Assembly (NCBI GenBank): GCA_027854065.1
Contig: JAQGEF010000033.1
Location: 1 to 41,263 of the forward strand
DNA length: 41,263 bases
Direction: 5' to 3'
Origin: Polluticaenibacter yanchengensis
GTDB taxonomy: Bacteria; Bacteroidota; Bacteroidia; Chitinophagales; Chitinophagaceae
Each line of letters begins with the position of its first letter. The first letter of the stretch is position 1. The position numbers were made by a program, and so were the translations under genes. Shown here piece after piece: positions 24,644 through 33,995 of the stretch. The notes beneath the pieces are model-generated. The model ran no database searches, was not told the DNA's origin, and was given only the letters and a program-made list of their open reading frames with translations.

Positions 24644-26389
24644 TTAGTATCCGAAGTTTTGCCCAAACTCTTCAGCATTTAATAAGGCATTCAACTCCTC
24701 TTGTGGTACCGGGCGTAAGCGATGGTAATCCTGTACCGCAGTAATATCCGGGTTTTTGGCTTTTATGAAAGTCGCAAAATTGTTTTGATTTTTGATACGG
24801 GCTATATCAAACCAACGTAAATGTTCTCCAGCAAACTCTCTTGCACGCTCTTCAAGTATAAAATCTAAAGTCATTTGAGCAGCAGTTACCTGCATTGCAG
24901 CAGTTTGATTTACAGGTGCTTTTATAGCGGCACGGGTACGAATAACATTCACATATTGTGCAGCGCTCGCAGTATTTCCTAACTGTATTTCTGCTTCTGC
25001 TGCAATCAGGTACATCTCAGCAAAACGGATCAGGAAAATATCATTAAAGCCTGGTTGCGCATTTACTGCTGTACGATATGGATATTTAAATTTTTGAAGT
25101 GGCACAAAAACATCAGAGCCCCTGATTGTTCCATTAGCATTAAAACTGGAATCTCTGTCAAATACCATATAAGTTCTGGCAGCTTTGTTAGCTATTGACT
25201 TTTTGGTAATCATCATAATGGTATCAATACCGGCCCGAATTTGCGTACCAACGATGGAACTGTTTTTACCATAACGCGTAGCATCGGTCGTAGTCCAGGT
25301 ATAGTTGTTATTTGCAATCCAAACTTCCTGGAAAGTACCTGAATATCGCGCATCCTTAGTTTCATCATAATAATCTAGTAATGTACGTGTAGGCATTAAA
25401 CGACGTTGATTGTCGTTACCATAATCCTGCGTTTGGGTTAGCGCCGCAATTTTGTTGCTGTACTGCGTTAAAAACCAAAGGTGCATACGATTAGCATTCC
25501 CATCATAGTTAGAAGCTAAATTATCTTTCGTATTTGTAATATAATATAAAGCTTCTCCACCTGATACACGGCCTACTTGTTTATTTTTAGCAGGATCCCA
25601 TATATCAGCATAATTATCCCAAAGTTTTACCTGGAATTCGTCTTTCCTATCTATCACAGATTTAGCTACATCTCTAGCTTTTGTAAAGAAAGACTGTGCT
25701 TCACTACCTGTAGCTACATACCCTGCTTCCAGTGCTGCACGTGCCAATAAACCTAATGCAGCTTTCTTAGTTGCACGGGAAGTTTCAGACGTCCAGGAAT
25801 TTGGTAAATAGTCTGCTGCCAGCTCCAGATCAGAAATAATTTGCTTGTAAAACTCTAATGGCGTACTCCTGTAAGCAAGATAATTTGGTTCTTTTGTTTC
25901 AGTAAGTTTTAAATTTACACCTCCATAAAACTTAACAATATGCATTAAATAAAAGGCACGCATAAAACGCATTTCTCCCTCACGCTGATTACGCTCTGCA
26001 ATAGAAGGATATGTCACATTTGGAATCCGCTCTATGCCGGCATTACAAAGGTTTAAGCCTCTATAAAAAGTAGTATACGAGTTTCTACTGGTACCACTGG
26101 AAACTGAAGTAAAGGCTTCATAACGAGTCAATTGGTTGGCATAGCTGGCGCGGTTAGCATTATACCATAAATCCGTTCCACCCTCACTCATCAGAATAGC
26201 ATCTTCTTTACCATAATAGTTACGCTGATCTACATAACAAGCATTTACCAATGTAAGCATACCTTGTGGCGTTTTAAATACTTCATCCGAAGTAGTACCA
26301 GAAGGGTTATATTCATCTAATTTACTGCAAGAAACAACCGTTGCAGCAAGACCAAATGAGAAAAGTATTTTTTTATAATTGAAGTTCAT
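24644..26389 (-). CDS. SusD/RagB-family nutrient-binding lipoprotein
   Basis: This 581-residue surface lipoprotein has a signal peptide with lipobox VVSC, then SKLDEYNPSGTTSDEVF, the SusD opening. The MRFMRAFYLMHIVKFYGGV helix, the FLIRFAEMYLIAAEAEIQLG segment and the C-terminal EERAREFAGEHLRWFDIAR followed by HRLRPVPQEEL are all typical of the RagB/SusD C-terminal domain. It is the partner of the SusC protein encoded 31 bases upstream. It is more like the general nutrient-binding SusD group than the SusD at 4435. No degrading enzyme or regulator lies beside the pair, so the substrate is unknown. Confidence 0.95.
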   Translation of the reverse strand: MNFNYKKILFSFGLAATVVSCSKLDEYNPSGTTSDEVFKTPQGMLTLVNACYVDQRNYYGKEDAILMSEGGTDLWYNANRASYANQLTRYEAFTSVSSGTSRNSYTTFYRGLNLCNAGIERIPNVTYPSIAERNQREGEMRFMRAFYLMHIVKFYGGVNLKLTETKEPNYLAYRSTPLEFYKQIISDLELAADYLPNSWTSETSRATKKAALGLLARAALEAGYVATGSEAQSFFTKARDVAKSVIDRKDEFQVKLWDNYADIWDPAKNKQVGRVSGGEALYYITNTKDNLASNYDGNANRMHLWFLTQYSNKIAALTQTQDYGNDNQRRLMPTRTLLDYYDETKDARYSGTFQEVWIANNNYTWTTTDATRYGKNSSIVGTQIRAGIDTIMMITKKSIANKAARTYMVFDRDSSFNANGTIRGSDVFVPLQKFKYPYRTAVNAQPGFNDIFLIRFAEMYLIAAEAEIQLGNTASAAQYVNVIRTRAAIKAPVNQTAAMQVTAAQMTLDFILEERAREFAGEHLRWFDIARIKNQNNFATFIKAKNPDITAVQDYHRLRPVPQEELNALLNAEEFGQNFGY

Positions 26390-26420
26390 TTTTACAAAAA
26401 TTAATAGTTATAAAAAACGA

Positions 26421-29400
26421 TTATAAACCCAGGTTTACACCAAATACAATCTGACGCATTAATGGATTGCTTTCACCGCCACCACGCTCAGGATCATAGT
26501 TTCTTAACAAATGGCTTTTAGAGAAAGTAAAGAAATTATTAGCAGTAGCGTATACACGAATTTTATCTACATGCAATTTGCTTGTAATGGACTGAGGTAT
26601 CGTGTAACCTAACGTCACATTTTTAATTTTAAAGAAAGAACCGTCTACGAAGTTGAAGCCCTGGTAAGCAGGGTAATTGATGAATTGGCCTCCTTTTGTT
26701 GGACGAGGGAAATCGTTTGTAGGATTTTCCGGTGTCCAATAATCAAACTCTGCGAACGTGTTACCTACTCCGGAAGGATTGTAACGTGTTAAAAACTCCG
26801 CACGGATGGTTTGTCCATAACGTACAAACATGTAAACACCTAAATCGAAGTTTTTGTAACTAACATTATTTTGCCATCCCAATACAAATTTAGGAACAGT
26901 AGAGCCTAAATATTGTTGATCTTTAGTATCAATGATACCGTCACCATTTACATCTTCAATTTTCATATCACCAGGCTTAAATGGTGTATTGCCAAATTTT
27001 AATTCAGCTGCTTTTGCTGCTTCGTCTGTCTGCCAGATTCCTAACTTTTTAAAAGAGTAAAAAGAATAAACCGGGCGGCCAATTAATAATGATTTCGTTT
27101 CAGGATCGGAACCATTAAAGATATTCTGCCCATCTACTAATTTTGTAATTTTCTCTTTATTACTAGTGAATGTAACAGTAGAGTTCCAGTTGAAATCTTT
27201 CTTGTTTATAATATTTGCATTTAAGGCTATTTCAATCCCCTTATTGTTTGTTTCACCGATGTTCTCCATTATTTCGAACATAACGCCGTTGCTAACGCTA
27301 CCAGAGCTTCTTGGTTGCAAACGCCCATAAAGTAAACCAGTAGTTTTTACATTATAGACCTCTATACTACCACTTAAGCGATTTTTTACTAAAGAGAAAT
27401 CAACGCCTAGATTGGTTGTTGTTGATTTTTCCCAACCAAGGTTTTTGTTACCAATATATTGGTTGAAATAATAGTAAGTTTGAGCGGCTTCAGCAAAACC
27501 TAAGTTTGTAAAGCTGCTTAAGGTACTTTGAGTAGCATAAGGATTAATACTGTAGTTACCTGTGGTACCATGGCTCGCTCTGATTTTCAAATTATTAATC
27601 CAGGAAACATTCTGCATGAATCCTTCGTCGCTAATATTCCAGGCTGCGGATACAGAAGGGAAGTAATCCCAACGTCTATCCGGGCTTAAACGAGAAGCAC
27701 CATCAGCACGATAAGTTAATGCTAACAAATACCTGCTTTTAAACGCATAGTTTAAACGGCCAGCAAATGCCAAGTTATTTGATTTTTCATATGAAGAACT
27801 TAAAAATCTAGAGTTAGCACTTACTGCAGACATGTTGTAAAACAATTGAGATGCAATTAACTGATTATAACCAATCGCTTCTAAACCTTCATCCTCAGAG
27901 CTAATATAACTGTGAATAGCAGTAGCAGTAATGGCATGGTCACCAAAGTTTTTGGTGTAAGTTAATATATTATCGAAGTTGAAATTTTTAAACATACCCG
28001 TAGTTTGCTGAGTAGTAGTCTGACGTGTATTGCGTTGAGCAACGGAAGTTGCAGCCTGGTAAATACCTAAACGACTAGATCCGAAAGCAGCACCAAAAGT
28101 AGATTTAAAAGTCAAGCCTTTTGCTAATTTCAATTCTACAAAACCATTGGCCAATATTCTGGTACCAACTGTATTGTTTTTATAAACAGTATCGCCTCTT
28201 TCATCAGCTAAAGGACTAATTGCAGACGCATTACCATATACCGGAAATTGATTAATCAAACCATTATCATCGTATGCTTTAGCTATAGGCGAGGTTTGGT
28301 TTACTAAACCTAAAGCGTCTGTTCTTCTATCTTTATCAGTGAAAGTTAATTGAGTATTGATACCAACTTTAGCCCAGTTATTTACGGTTTGCTCAATGTT
28401 CGTTCTTAAGGTAAAACGCTCAAACAAATCGTTTGTAAACATCCCTTGTTCCTTAAAGTAACCGGCACTTAAAAATGCTTTTGTTTTATCATTCCCACCT
28501 CTAAGAGAAATATTGTGGCTTTGTTGTTGGCCAGGGCTTACTAACAGTTTATACCAATCAACCCATTCTCCACGTTGAATAGCATCATACTCATCTGCAG
28601 TAAATATATTAACATCATCTGCCGGAGAGTTCCATTCTCCTGCTGTCCTATAGGCTTCTCTACGTAGTTTTATGTAACCATCACCAGTTAGTAATTTAGG
28701 ATAGGATGCATGACTGTTAATCCCGTAAAAACCATCGTAAGATACTTTTGGAATTCCAGATTTACCTTTTTTAGTGGTAATGATAAATACGCCATTGGCC
28801 CCCAATGCACCATAAATAGCAGTGGCACTAGCATCTTTTAAAATAGTAATGTCATCTATATCATTTGGATTAATATCAGAAATGTTACCACCTTGAAAAC
28901 CATCGATTATAAATAATGGGTCACCGGCACCTGGTGTTAAGGATCTATTTCCACGAACAGAAATATTAACACCTCCACCAGCTTCACCACTATTCCTGGT
29001 TAAATCCACACCAGGTACACGCCCCTGAATGGCCTCAACTGCATTATGAGTAGGTGTTCTTACAATATCTGCACTTTTTACAGAAAAAACAGAACCGGTT
29101 AAATCTTTTCTTTTTACAGTACCATAACCAATCACTACTACGTCGTTTAAGTCGTTAGCTGATTTTTTCAACGATATATTAATCGTTGTACTGGTTCCTA
29201 CTTTTTGCTCAATATTGTCGTACCCAACATAGCTAAATACTAAAACACTATTAGCGCCCGGAACATTAATAGTGTAAGTCCCATCTTCATTTGTACTGGT
29301 ACCATTATTTGTTCCTTTTATAGTAACACTAACATTAGGCAAAACGGCGTTGTTTTCATCAACCACCTTGCCATTAATTTTTATTGAGCTTGTTTGCGCG

Positions 29401-29510
29401 TGTACACCAAATGCAAGCATTAAACCCAACATTAAAAAAAACTGCATTTTACCAATAGAAGATCTTAATAGTCTTCCTGGCAGCGTCTTGTAACGTTTTC
29501 TCATATACAA
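26421..29510 (-). CDS. SusC/RagA-type TonB-dependent transporter without STN domain
   Basis: This 1029-residue outer-membrane transporter has an export signal cleaved near GVHAQ. A CarboxypepD_reg-like domain (about 45-120, INGKVVDENNAVLPNVSVTI, SYVGYDNIEQKV) leads to VVVIGYGTVKRKDLTGSV, the SusC signature motif. The plug (about 135-255, with FIIDGFQGG and ILKDASATAIYGALGANGV) and the barrel follow, ending FGVNLGL. Unlike the transporter at 948 it has no STN domain, so it would not signal to a FecR-type anti-sigma factor. The upstream extension MYMRKRYKTLPGRLLRSS before the hydrophobic part is usual in this group. Its transcript starts in the AT-rich 29511-29880 region. Confidence 0.96.
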   Translation of the reverse strand: MYMRKRYKTLPGRLLRSSIGKMQFFLMLGLMLAFGVHAQTSSIKINGKVVDENNAVLPNVSVTIKGTNNGTSTNEDGTYTINVPGANSVLVFSYVGYDNIEQKVGTSTTINISLKKSANDLNDVVVIGYGTVKRKDLTGSVFSVKSADIVRTPTHNAVEAIQGRVPGVDLTRNSGEAGGGVNISVRGNRSLTPGAGDPLFIIDGFQGGNISDINPNDIDDITILKDASATAIYGALGANGVFIITTKKGKSGIPKVSYDGFYGINSHASYPKLLTGDGYIKLRREAYRTAGEWNSPADDVNIFTADEYDAIQRGEWVDWYKLLVSPGQQQSHNISLRGGNDKTKAFLSAGYFKEQGMFTNDLFERFTLRTNIEQTVNNWAKVGINTQLTFTDKDRRTDALGLVNQTSPIAKAYDDNGLINQFPVYGNASAISPLADERGDTVYKNNTVGTRILANGFVELKLAKGLTFKSTFGAAFGSSRLGIYQAATSVAQRNTRQTTTQQTTGMFKNFNFDNILTYTKNFGDHAITATAIHSYISSEDEGLEAIGYNQLIASQLFYNMSAVSANSRFLSSSYEKSNNLAFAGRLNYAFKSRYLLALTYRADGASRLSPDRRWDYFPSVSAAWNISDEGFMQNVSWINNLKIRASHGTTGNYSINPYATQSTLSSFTNLGFAEAAQTYYYFNQYIGNKNLGWEKSTTTNLGVDFSLVKNRLSGSIEVYNVKTTGLLYGRLQPRSSGSVSNGVMFEIMENIGETNNKGIEIALNANIINKKDFNWNSTVTFTSNKEKITKLVDGQNIFNGSDPETKSLLIGRPVYSFYSFKKLGIWQTDEAAKAAELKFGNTPFKPGDMKIEDVNGDGIIDTKDQQYLGSTVPKFVLGWQNNVSYKNFDLGVYMFVRYGQTIRAEFLTRYNPSGVGNTFAEFDYWTPENPTNDFPRPTKGGQFINYPAYQGFNFVDGSFFKIKNVTLGYTIPQSITSKLHVDKIRVYATANNFFTFSKSHLLRNYDPERGGGESNPLMRQIVFGVNLGL

Positions 29511-29890
29511 CTATTATTGTTTTTAAAAAATCAAGAGAATTTGTAATTCTCTAAGACAAATTATCCAATGCAAAAAACTTTAAAAGCCGTAAGCCGAAAA
29601 CTACCGGTATATTAAAAGTGTAAAATTTACCTGCTCTACGATATAGCAATCAGTACTCTTTTGTAAAAGAGGATCTAATTATTTACAACATTCCACTTTA
29701 ATGGATGTTTTGGCCAGCTTCAATCAATTCAAAACAAAAATATCTTTTTATTTTGAATTTGCTTTATTTATTTAACAAAAAAAGAAAAAATACGAAAAAA
29801 AACAAAAAAAATATCTTCAAAATAAACAATAAGCAAAAAATAAACATATAATCTTACTTATTCGAATTTTCTGATTTTACAAATATTTAT
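29511..29890. other. AT-rich leader and promoter region of the second SusC gene
   Basis: This stretch has no gene. A TATTTTTG -7-like box lies on the minus strand at 29735-29742 without a good -33 partner, which would give a leader of about 220 bases. Positions 29770-29850 are extremely A-rich on the plus strand (several runs of five to eight A), a likely bent segment. TTATCC and short repeats near 29560 have no recognisable meaning. Low confidence for the promoter itself. Confidence 0.4.
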
Positions 29891-29896
29891 CAACAA

Positions 29897-29930
29897 AAAA
29901 GCGGGTAGTTCTTTCAAACTACCCGCTTTT
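29897..29930 (-). terminator. Terminator of the glutamate dehydrogenase gene
   Basis: AAAAGCGGGTAGTT pairs perfectly with AACTACCCGCTTTT over 14 bp with a six-base loop; on the minus strand a T-run follows. It sits about 20 bases past the stop codon. T-runs on both sides mean it may act in both directions. Confidence 0.88.
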
Positions 29931-29951
29931 AATATTAATACCAGACTACGA

Positions 29952-31376
29952 TTAAGGGAAAATACCCAATTCTGAATAGCTGGTTGCTATTTTATTAATT
30001 GCCACAACGTAGGCTGCTGTACGCATATCAGGAATAGCCCTGTTATTTCTCCAGCAATCCATGATCTCCCTGGTTGCGGATATCATTGTTTCTTCCAAAC
30101 CACTGTGTACCAAATCAATTTCATCCGGGCCATGTAGTATTGAATTTCTTTCAGCATCAGATACTGTTTTACCAGTTAATGCTTCCATCTGAGATAAGAT
30201 GTTATTATTCTGATTTTCGGTAAAGCGTTTTTCTAAACGGCCATATCTTACATGACTCAGGTTTTTCAACCACTCGAAATAAGAAACCGTTACACCGCCT
30301 GCATTCAGGTACATATCCGGCACTACCAGTATATTCTTTTTAATAAATACTTCGTCTGCTTCCGGTGTACATGGGCCGTTGGCAGCTTCTGCAATTATTT
30401 TCGCTTTTATCCTGTCAGCATTTTCGCCGTTGATCACATTTTCCAATGCGGCCGGCACTAATACATCGCACTCCAACTCCAACGCGTCATTGCTGTTTAC
30501 GATGTTTTGAGCACCCGGGAAATTCAAAATGCTTCCGGTAGATTTCCTGTGCTGGAAAACTTCTTCTTCGTTTAATCCGTCTGCATTGTAAATAGCACCT
30601 TCATATTCAGCAATGGCAATTACTTTAGCACCGCCTTTTTCTCTGAAGAATTTGGCGCTATGGTAACCTACATTACCCAGGCCTTGTATAACAATTGTTT
30701 TATCCTTTAAACCAACTGTCATGCCACGCTCTTCCATTACATCGGACATTTCGCATACTTCTTTAATACCGAAATAGACGCCCAAGCCTGTTGCTTCTTT
30801 TCTGCCGCGTACACCGCCCTGTGAAACAGGTTTGCCCGTTACACACCCCATTCCATCTATTTCACCTGGTTTTAATGAGGTATAAGTATCCACAATCCAT
30901 GCCATTTCACGCTCACCTGTACCGTAATCCGGTGCTGGTACATCTATACCAGGGCCAATAAAGTTTTTCTTTACCATCTCTGAGGTATAGCGGCGTGTAA
31001 TTTTCTCTAATTCATATGCGGAATGCTCACGAGGATTGATTTTGATACCGCCTTTACCGCCACCAAACGGGACGTTTACGATGGCGCATTTATAAGTCAT
31101 TAATGCAGACAATGCCATTACTTCGTCCTGGTTCACCATATCACTATAGCGAATACCGCCTTTACAAGGCGATTTGTGGTGACTATGTTGTGCGCGGTAG
31201 GCTTCTATTACTTTTATAGAACCGTCATCCATTTTTACCGGAAAGCGCATACGGAACACCGCGTTACATGCTTTAATCTGTTCTAAAATACCAGACTGCC
31301 AGTTGGTAAAGGCAGCAGCTTTGTCGAAGCTTTTTCCAACACTTTGAAAAAAGCTATAGTTTGCATCGTTGTGCAT
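29952..31376 (-). CDS. gdhA: Glutamate dehydrogenase (Glu/Leu/Phe/Val dehydrogenase family)
   Basis: This cytosolic enzyme interconverts glutamate with 2-oxoglutarate and ammonia using NAD(P). It has 474 residues. The substrate domain shows KSPCKGGIRYS and PFGGGKGGI (103-111, with the catalytic-type Lys108), then the PAPD motif ending at Asp150, which acts in catalysis in this family. The Rossmann domain shows QGLGNVG (231-237). The motif set fits glutamate rather than leucine or valine dehydrogenase, but specificity cannot be proven here. Cofactor preference is also open. It stands alone between its terminator and the small CcmD gene, which is about 95 bases upstream. Confidence 0.9.
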   Translation of the reverse strand: MHNDANYSFFQSVGKSFDKAAAFTNWQSGILEQIKACNAVFRMRFPVKMDDGSIKVIEAYRAQHSHHKSPCKGGIRYSDMVNQDEVMALSALMTYKCAIVNVPFGGGKGGIKINPREHSAYELEKITRRYTSEMVKKNFIGPGIDVPAPDYGTGEREMAWIVDTYTSLKPGEIDGMGCVTGKPVSQGGVRGRKEATGLGVYFGIKEVCEMSDVMEERGMTVGLKDKTIVIQGLGNVGYHSAKFFREKGGAKVIAIAEYEGAIYNADGLNEEEVFQHRKSTGSILNFPGAQNIVNSNDALELECDVLVPAALENVINGENADRIKAKIIAEAANGPCTPEADEVFIKKNILVVPDMYLNAGGVTVSYFEWLKNLSHVRYGRLEKRFTENQNNNILSQMEALTGKTVSDAERNSILHGPDEIDLVHSGLEETMISATREIMDCWRNNRAIPDMRTAAYVVAINKIATSYSELGIFP

Positions 31377-31470
31377 GAGTTTAATTTTTTAAGCAAGCAT
31401 TTGTGAAATAATCAAGTTACCAAATCCAAAAGAAAAAAGCGCAAATTTTATGCCTGCACTTTTTTCAATA

Positions 31471-31686
31471 TTATTTTTCCAGTTTCGAAATTTTCTTATC
31501 TATATATATTAAGTAAGCAAATAAACCTACCAATATGGTTACTAAAACAGCTACTACCACATAAATCTTACCACTTGTATATAACCCGGTAGCCATTTCT
31601 ACAGGAGGCATCGTATTCGCAGCGTCTTGTGCCATTACTCCTGCAGCCATTAAAAACAGAACACTAATCAATCCTATTTTTTTCAT
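31471..31686 (-). CDS. CcmD-like small membrane protein
   Basis: This 71-residue protein has an export signal (cleavage near VMAQ), a short linker, one membrane helix (about residues 41-62, YVVVAVLVTILVGLFAYLIY) and a short basic tail (IDKKISKLEK). Its size, single helix and position right after a CcmC gene (18-base gap) fit the Bacteroidota CcmD-like proteins, which in other bacteria help release haem-loaded CcmE. Sequence alone is too short for a firm family call; context carries most of the weight. Confidence 0.75.
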   Translation of the reverse strand: MKKIGLISVLFLMAAGVMAQDAANTMPPVEMATGLYTSGKIYVVVAVLVTILVGLFAYLIYIDKKISKLEK

Positions 31687-31704
31687 GCCTTTTATTTAGT
31701 TCGT

Positions 31705-32364
31705 TTATAATAAATTTTTATCCTTAATTTTTTCTACCCGCACCCTTAATGTGCTTATCCAATACCCCAGCAAGATCCAGCCAATAGCTGCCAGGCCAAA
31801 TACCATGCGCATAACGGGGTCTGAATCCTTACTGTTCAATGCCGGGTTACCTTCACCACCGGGATGCAGACTTTCATACATACGAGGTATGATAAATAAG
31901 GTAGGATATAACATGGCATAAGCAAATATATTATATACCGCCCCTACTCGTGCACGCTTGTCAATATCTTCTATAGAACTTCTCAGTATAAAATAGGCGG
32001 CATAAATGAGTAAACCAATGGCTGCCAATATTTGTTTAATATCGTTGCTCCACGGCTTTCCCCAGGTATAATTGGCCCATATAGCGCCTGTTATCAACCC
32101 CAGCAAACCCATTGTCATTCCCACGGCACCAAAGCTTTTAGCTTCAATATCATTTTCCAGTTTATTGTTACGTAAGTACAATATAGAATAGTATGTACTT
32201 ATGGACATCAGGGCCATCATGGCGAACCACATAGGCACATGATAATACAAATTTCTAATACTTTCGTTAACAATCGGCTTTGCCGGCACAGGTATTAAAA
32301 AACCGCCGATTACAGCAAAACCCAACAATAGCATCGACAATATCTTCCACCAGGTCAATTTCAT
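31705..32364 (-). CDS. ccmC: CcmC-type haem handling protein for cytochrome c maturation
   Basis: This 219-residue inner-membrane protein has six likely helices. The haem-binding WWD-type motif is seen as WANYTWGKPW (96-105), facing the periplasm, flanked by His42 (YYHVPMWF) and His167 (ESLHPGGEG), the usual axial ligands. CcmC presents haem to the chaperone CcmE for attachment to cytochrome c. The neighbouring small gene is CcmD-like. No ccmA, ccmB, ccmE or ccmF is present up to the next gene; these may be upstream elsewhere. A TACATTTG box at 32372-32379 is too close to the start for a normal leader. Confidence 0.88.
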   Translation of the reverse strand: MKLTWWKILSMLLLGFAVIGGFLIPVPAKPIVNESIRNLYYHVPMWFAMMALMSISTYYSILYLRNNKLENDIEAKSFGAVGMTMGLLGLITGAIWANYTWGKPWSNDIKQILAAIGLLIYAAYFILRSSIEDIDKRARVGAVYNIFAYAMLYPTLFIIPRMYESLHPGGEGNPALNSKDSDPVMRMVFGLAAIGWILLGYWISTLRVRVEKIKDKNLL

Positions 32365-33061
32365 GTTATAGCAAATGTAAATTGGTTACTCCTTTAAAAA
32401 ATCAAATTCGTGTAAAAGTAAAAAGTTTAGTTTGCCTTAAAACAATTCACCACTTTTTTATTTGCAAACATAGTAAAGACGGCTTACTATTAACTAATAT
32501 CTAACAAAAAAGAGGTTTATTAAATACGGTATTTTTTATCCGCTTAATACCTTTTGATAAAAGATTGAATTTGACGATTGTCCTTTATTTCATTGCTAAA
32601 TGATGCACCAATACGAATACCTGACAATATACGTGTATTGCAATCTTGCCCATTTATTATTTACGAGGATTGACCTGATATAGTGGTGCCTGACAAAATT
32701 TTCATTGACAAATAGCATATCACAAGCCTGTCTCAATAGAAATACCAGCGTTGAAGGGCAGCAGGATGCGAAGGCAGGCGAGGAACGAGCCTGGTGCGGC
32801 ACACAGGAGCCTGCAATAATCCTGTTGAAACCAGCACGGAGCGCAGCGAACCCTTAAGCAGCCTGAACTGATGCTGAATAAAGAACAACGCCTGACTGCC
32901 CCATATAAAAGAAAATGCCTTTAAAGCCAGCATTTTATACACAGACAATTCACTATTAACCATATGTGTATAAACAGTTCTTGTTTAAGAATAAATAATG
33001 CACCAATTTTAACCTCTAAATTATTTACAGACTTTCTATTATACATTAACCAACTAACTAA
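32365..33061. other. Long divergent intergenic region
   Basis: About 700 bases lie between the divergent ccmC and SirB1-like genes. They hold the GC-rich repeat copy C (32740-32880) and an 8-bp inverted repeat TATACACA / TGTGTATA (32936-32943 and 32965-32972) with a 21-base spacer. The open frames near 32596-32963 are created by the GC-rich repeat and are not believed. No clear promoter for the plus-strand gene was found. Confidence 0.5.
32740..32880 (-). repeat. GC-rich dispersed repeat, copy C
   Basis: The minus strand shares three ordered blocks with copy D on the plus strand. They are a 29-base block with 27 identities (32831-32859 against 39945-39973), a 17-base exact block (32807-32823 against 39981-39997), and GGCTCGTTCCTCGCC (32777-32791 against 40011-40025). 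Its outer end (TTCGCATCCTGCTGCCC) resembles the end of copy A. Confidence 0.8.
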
Positions 33062-33952
33062 ATGAGCGTATCCGTTACAAGCCAACAGGAATTAGATGCA
33101 CTAATATCGTTGTTAGATGATAATGATACGGAAGTGGTGGATATTGTGGAGAAAAAACTGAAATCTTTAGGGAAAGAATATATATCTGCCCTGGAAAACT
33201 CGCTACATGAGTGCCATAATTTTATGGTTCAGACGAAAATAGAAGAAATTATTGTAGATATTAATAGTATTGAACTAAAAGAGGCGTTAGAACAATGGCT
33301 TTTAAAGGATAGCGGCTTATTGGAAGCTGCATATTTTATCAGTCGCTTTGAAAATAATACGCATATAGATATTAAGCATTTTAACCTGAAAGTGGAACGT
33401 ATTACGAGAAGCATCTGGCTGGAAATGACCAATTATTTAACGCCTTTGGAGCGTATAAAAGTTATAGAAAATATTTTATACAAAGTGTACCGCTTAAAGG
33501 GCAGCAAAAGCAGTTATACGAAAATTGACAATTTTCTTATTACGGATGTTATTGAGAAACTTTCGGGCAATGGTATTACAAATTCTATTTTGTATATTAT
33601 GCTGGCGCAAATGCTGGACCTGCCGGTGAGGGGCTTTAAGTATAATGATACGATTATCCTGGCATGGTATTCACATGAATTTTTGTTTGATTACGAACCA
33701 AATACCAAACCTAACAACTTTAACAACATAAAAATTTTCATCGATCCTTTAAGCGGAAAGGGCTTTAGCCACCTGGACATGCAGTACCTCCTGACCGTTA
33801 ATGAAACGGGTTTTGATGATAATATTTTTAAGCCACTGAACAATAAGGAAGTGATAAAGATATTGCTCACGGAATATTCGAAATGTTTTACCCAACATTT
33901 TCACCACAAATACGTAACGTTAAACAGAATTATTTCGGAACTGTTTTATTGA
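33062..33952 (+). CDS. SirB1-like transglutaminase-fold protein, probably non-catalytic
   Basis: This 296-residue cytosolic protein has no signal peptide. Residues 1-110 are helical. About 155-250 resembles the SirB1/Transglut_core2 region: NFLITDVIEKLSGNGITNSI, ILYIMLAQMLDLPVRGF, then FIDPLSGKGFS in place of the usual YIDPF-type segment. The Cys and His expected for a working transglutaminase or protease are not at their places (ITNSILY instead of a Cys; no PGHF). It is therefore likely a binding or scaffold protein. It is followed after 43 bases by the kinase-like gene, so the two probably act together. The family call rests on pattern memory. Confidence 0.65.
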   Translation: MSVSVTSQQELDALISLLDDNDTEVVDIVEKKLKSLGKEYISALENSLHECHNFMVQTKIEEIIVDINSIELKEALEQWLLKDSGLLEAAYFISRFENNTHIDIKHFNLKVERITRSIWLEMTNYLTPLERIKVIENILYKVYRLKGSKSSYTKIDNFLITDVIEKLSGNGITNSILYIMLAQMLDLPVRGFKYNDTIILAWYSHEFLFDYEPNTKPNNFNNIKIFIDPLSGKGFSHLDMQYLLTVNETGFDDNIFKPLNNKEVIKILLTEYSKCFTQHFHHKYVTLNRIISELFY

Positions 33953-33995
33953 TATTTTTTTGTAGTTTTAAAACATAAGATTGTTTTGAAAAGGA

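Noticed and set aside
32372..32406. TTTG-N23-TACATTTG as a ccmC promoter
   Set aside because: The predicted start would fall at the ATG itself, leaving no leader; spacing is also longer than at the two good promoters.
32596..32963. Two overlapping minus-strand frames of about 70 codons
   Set aside because: They are produced by the GC-rich dispersed repeat, are rich in Arg/Pro/Cys and have no conserved features.
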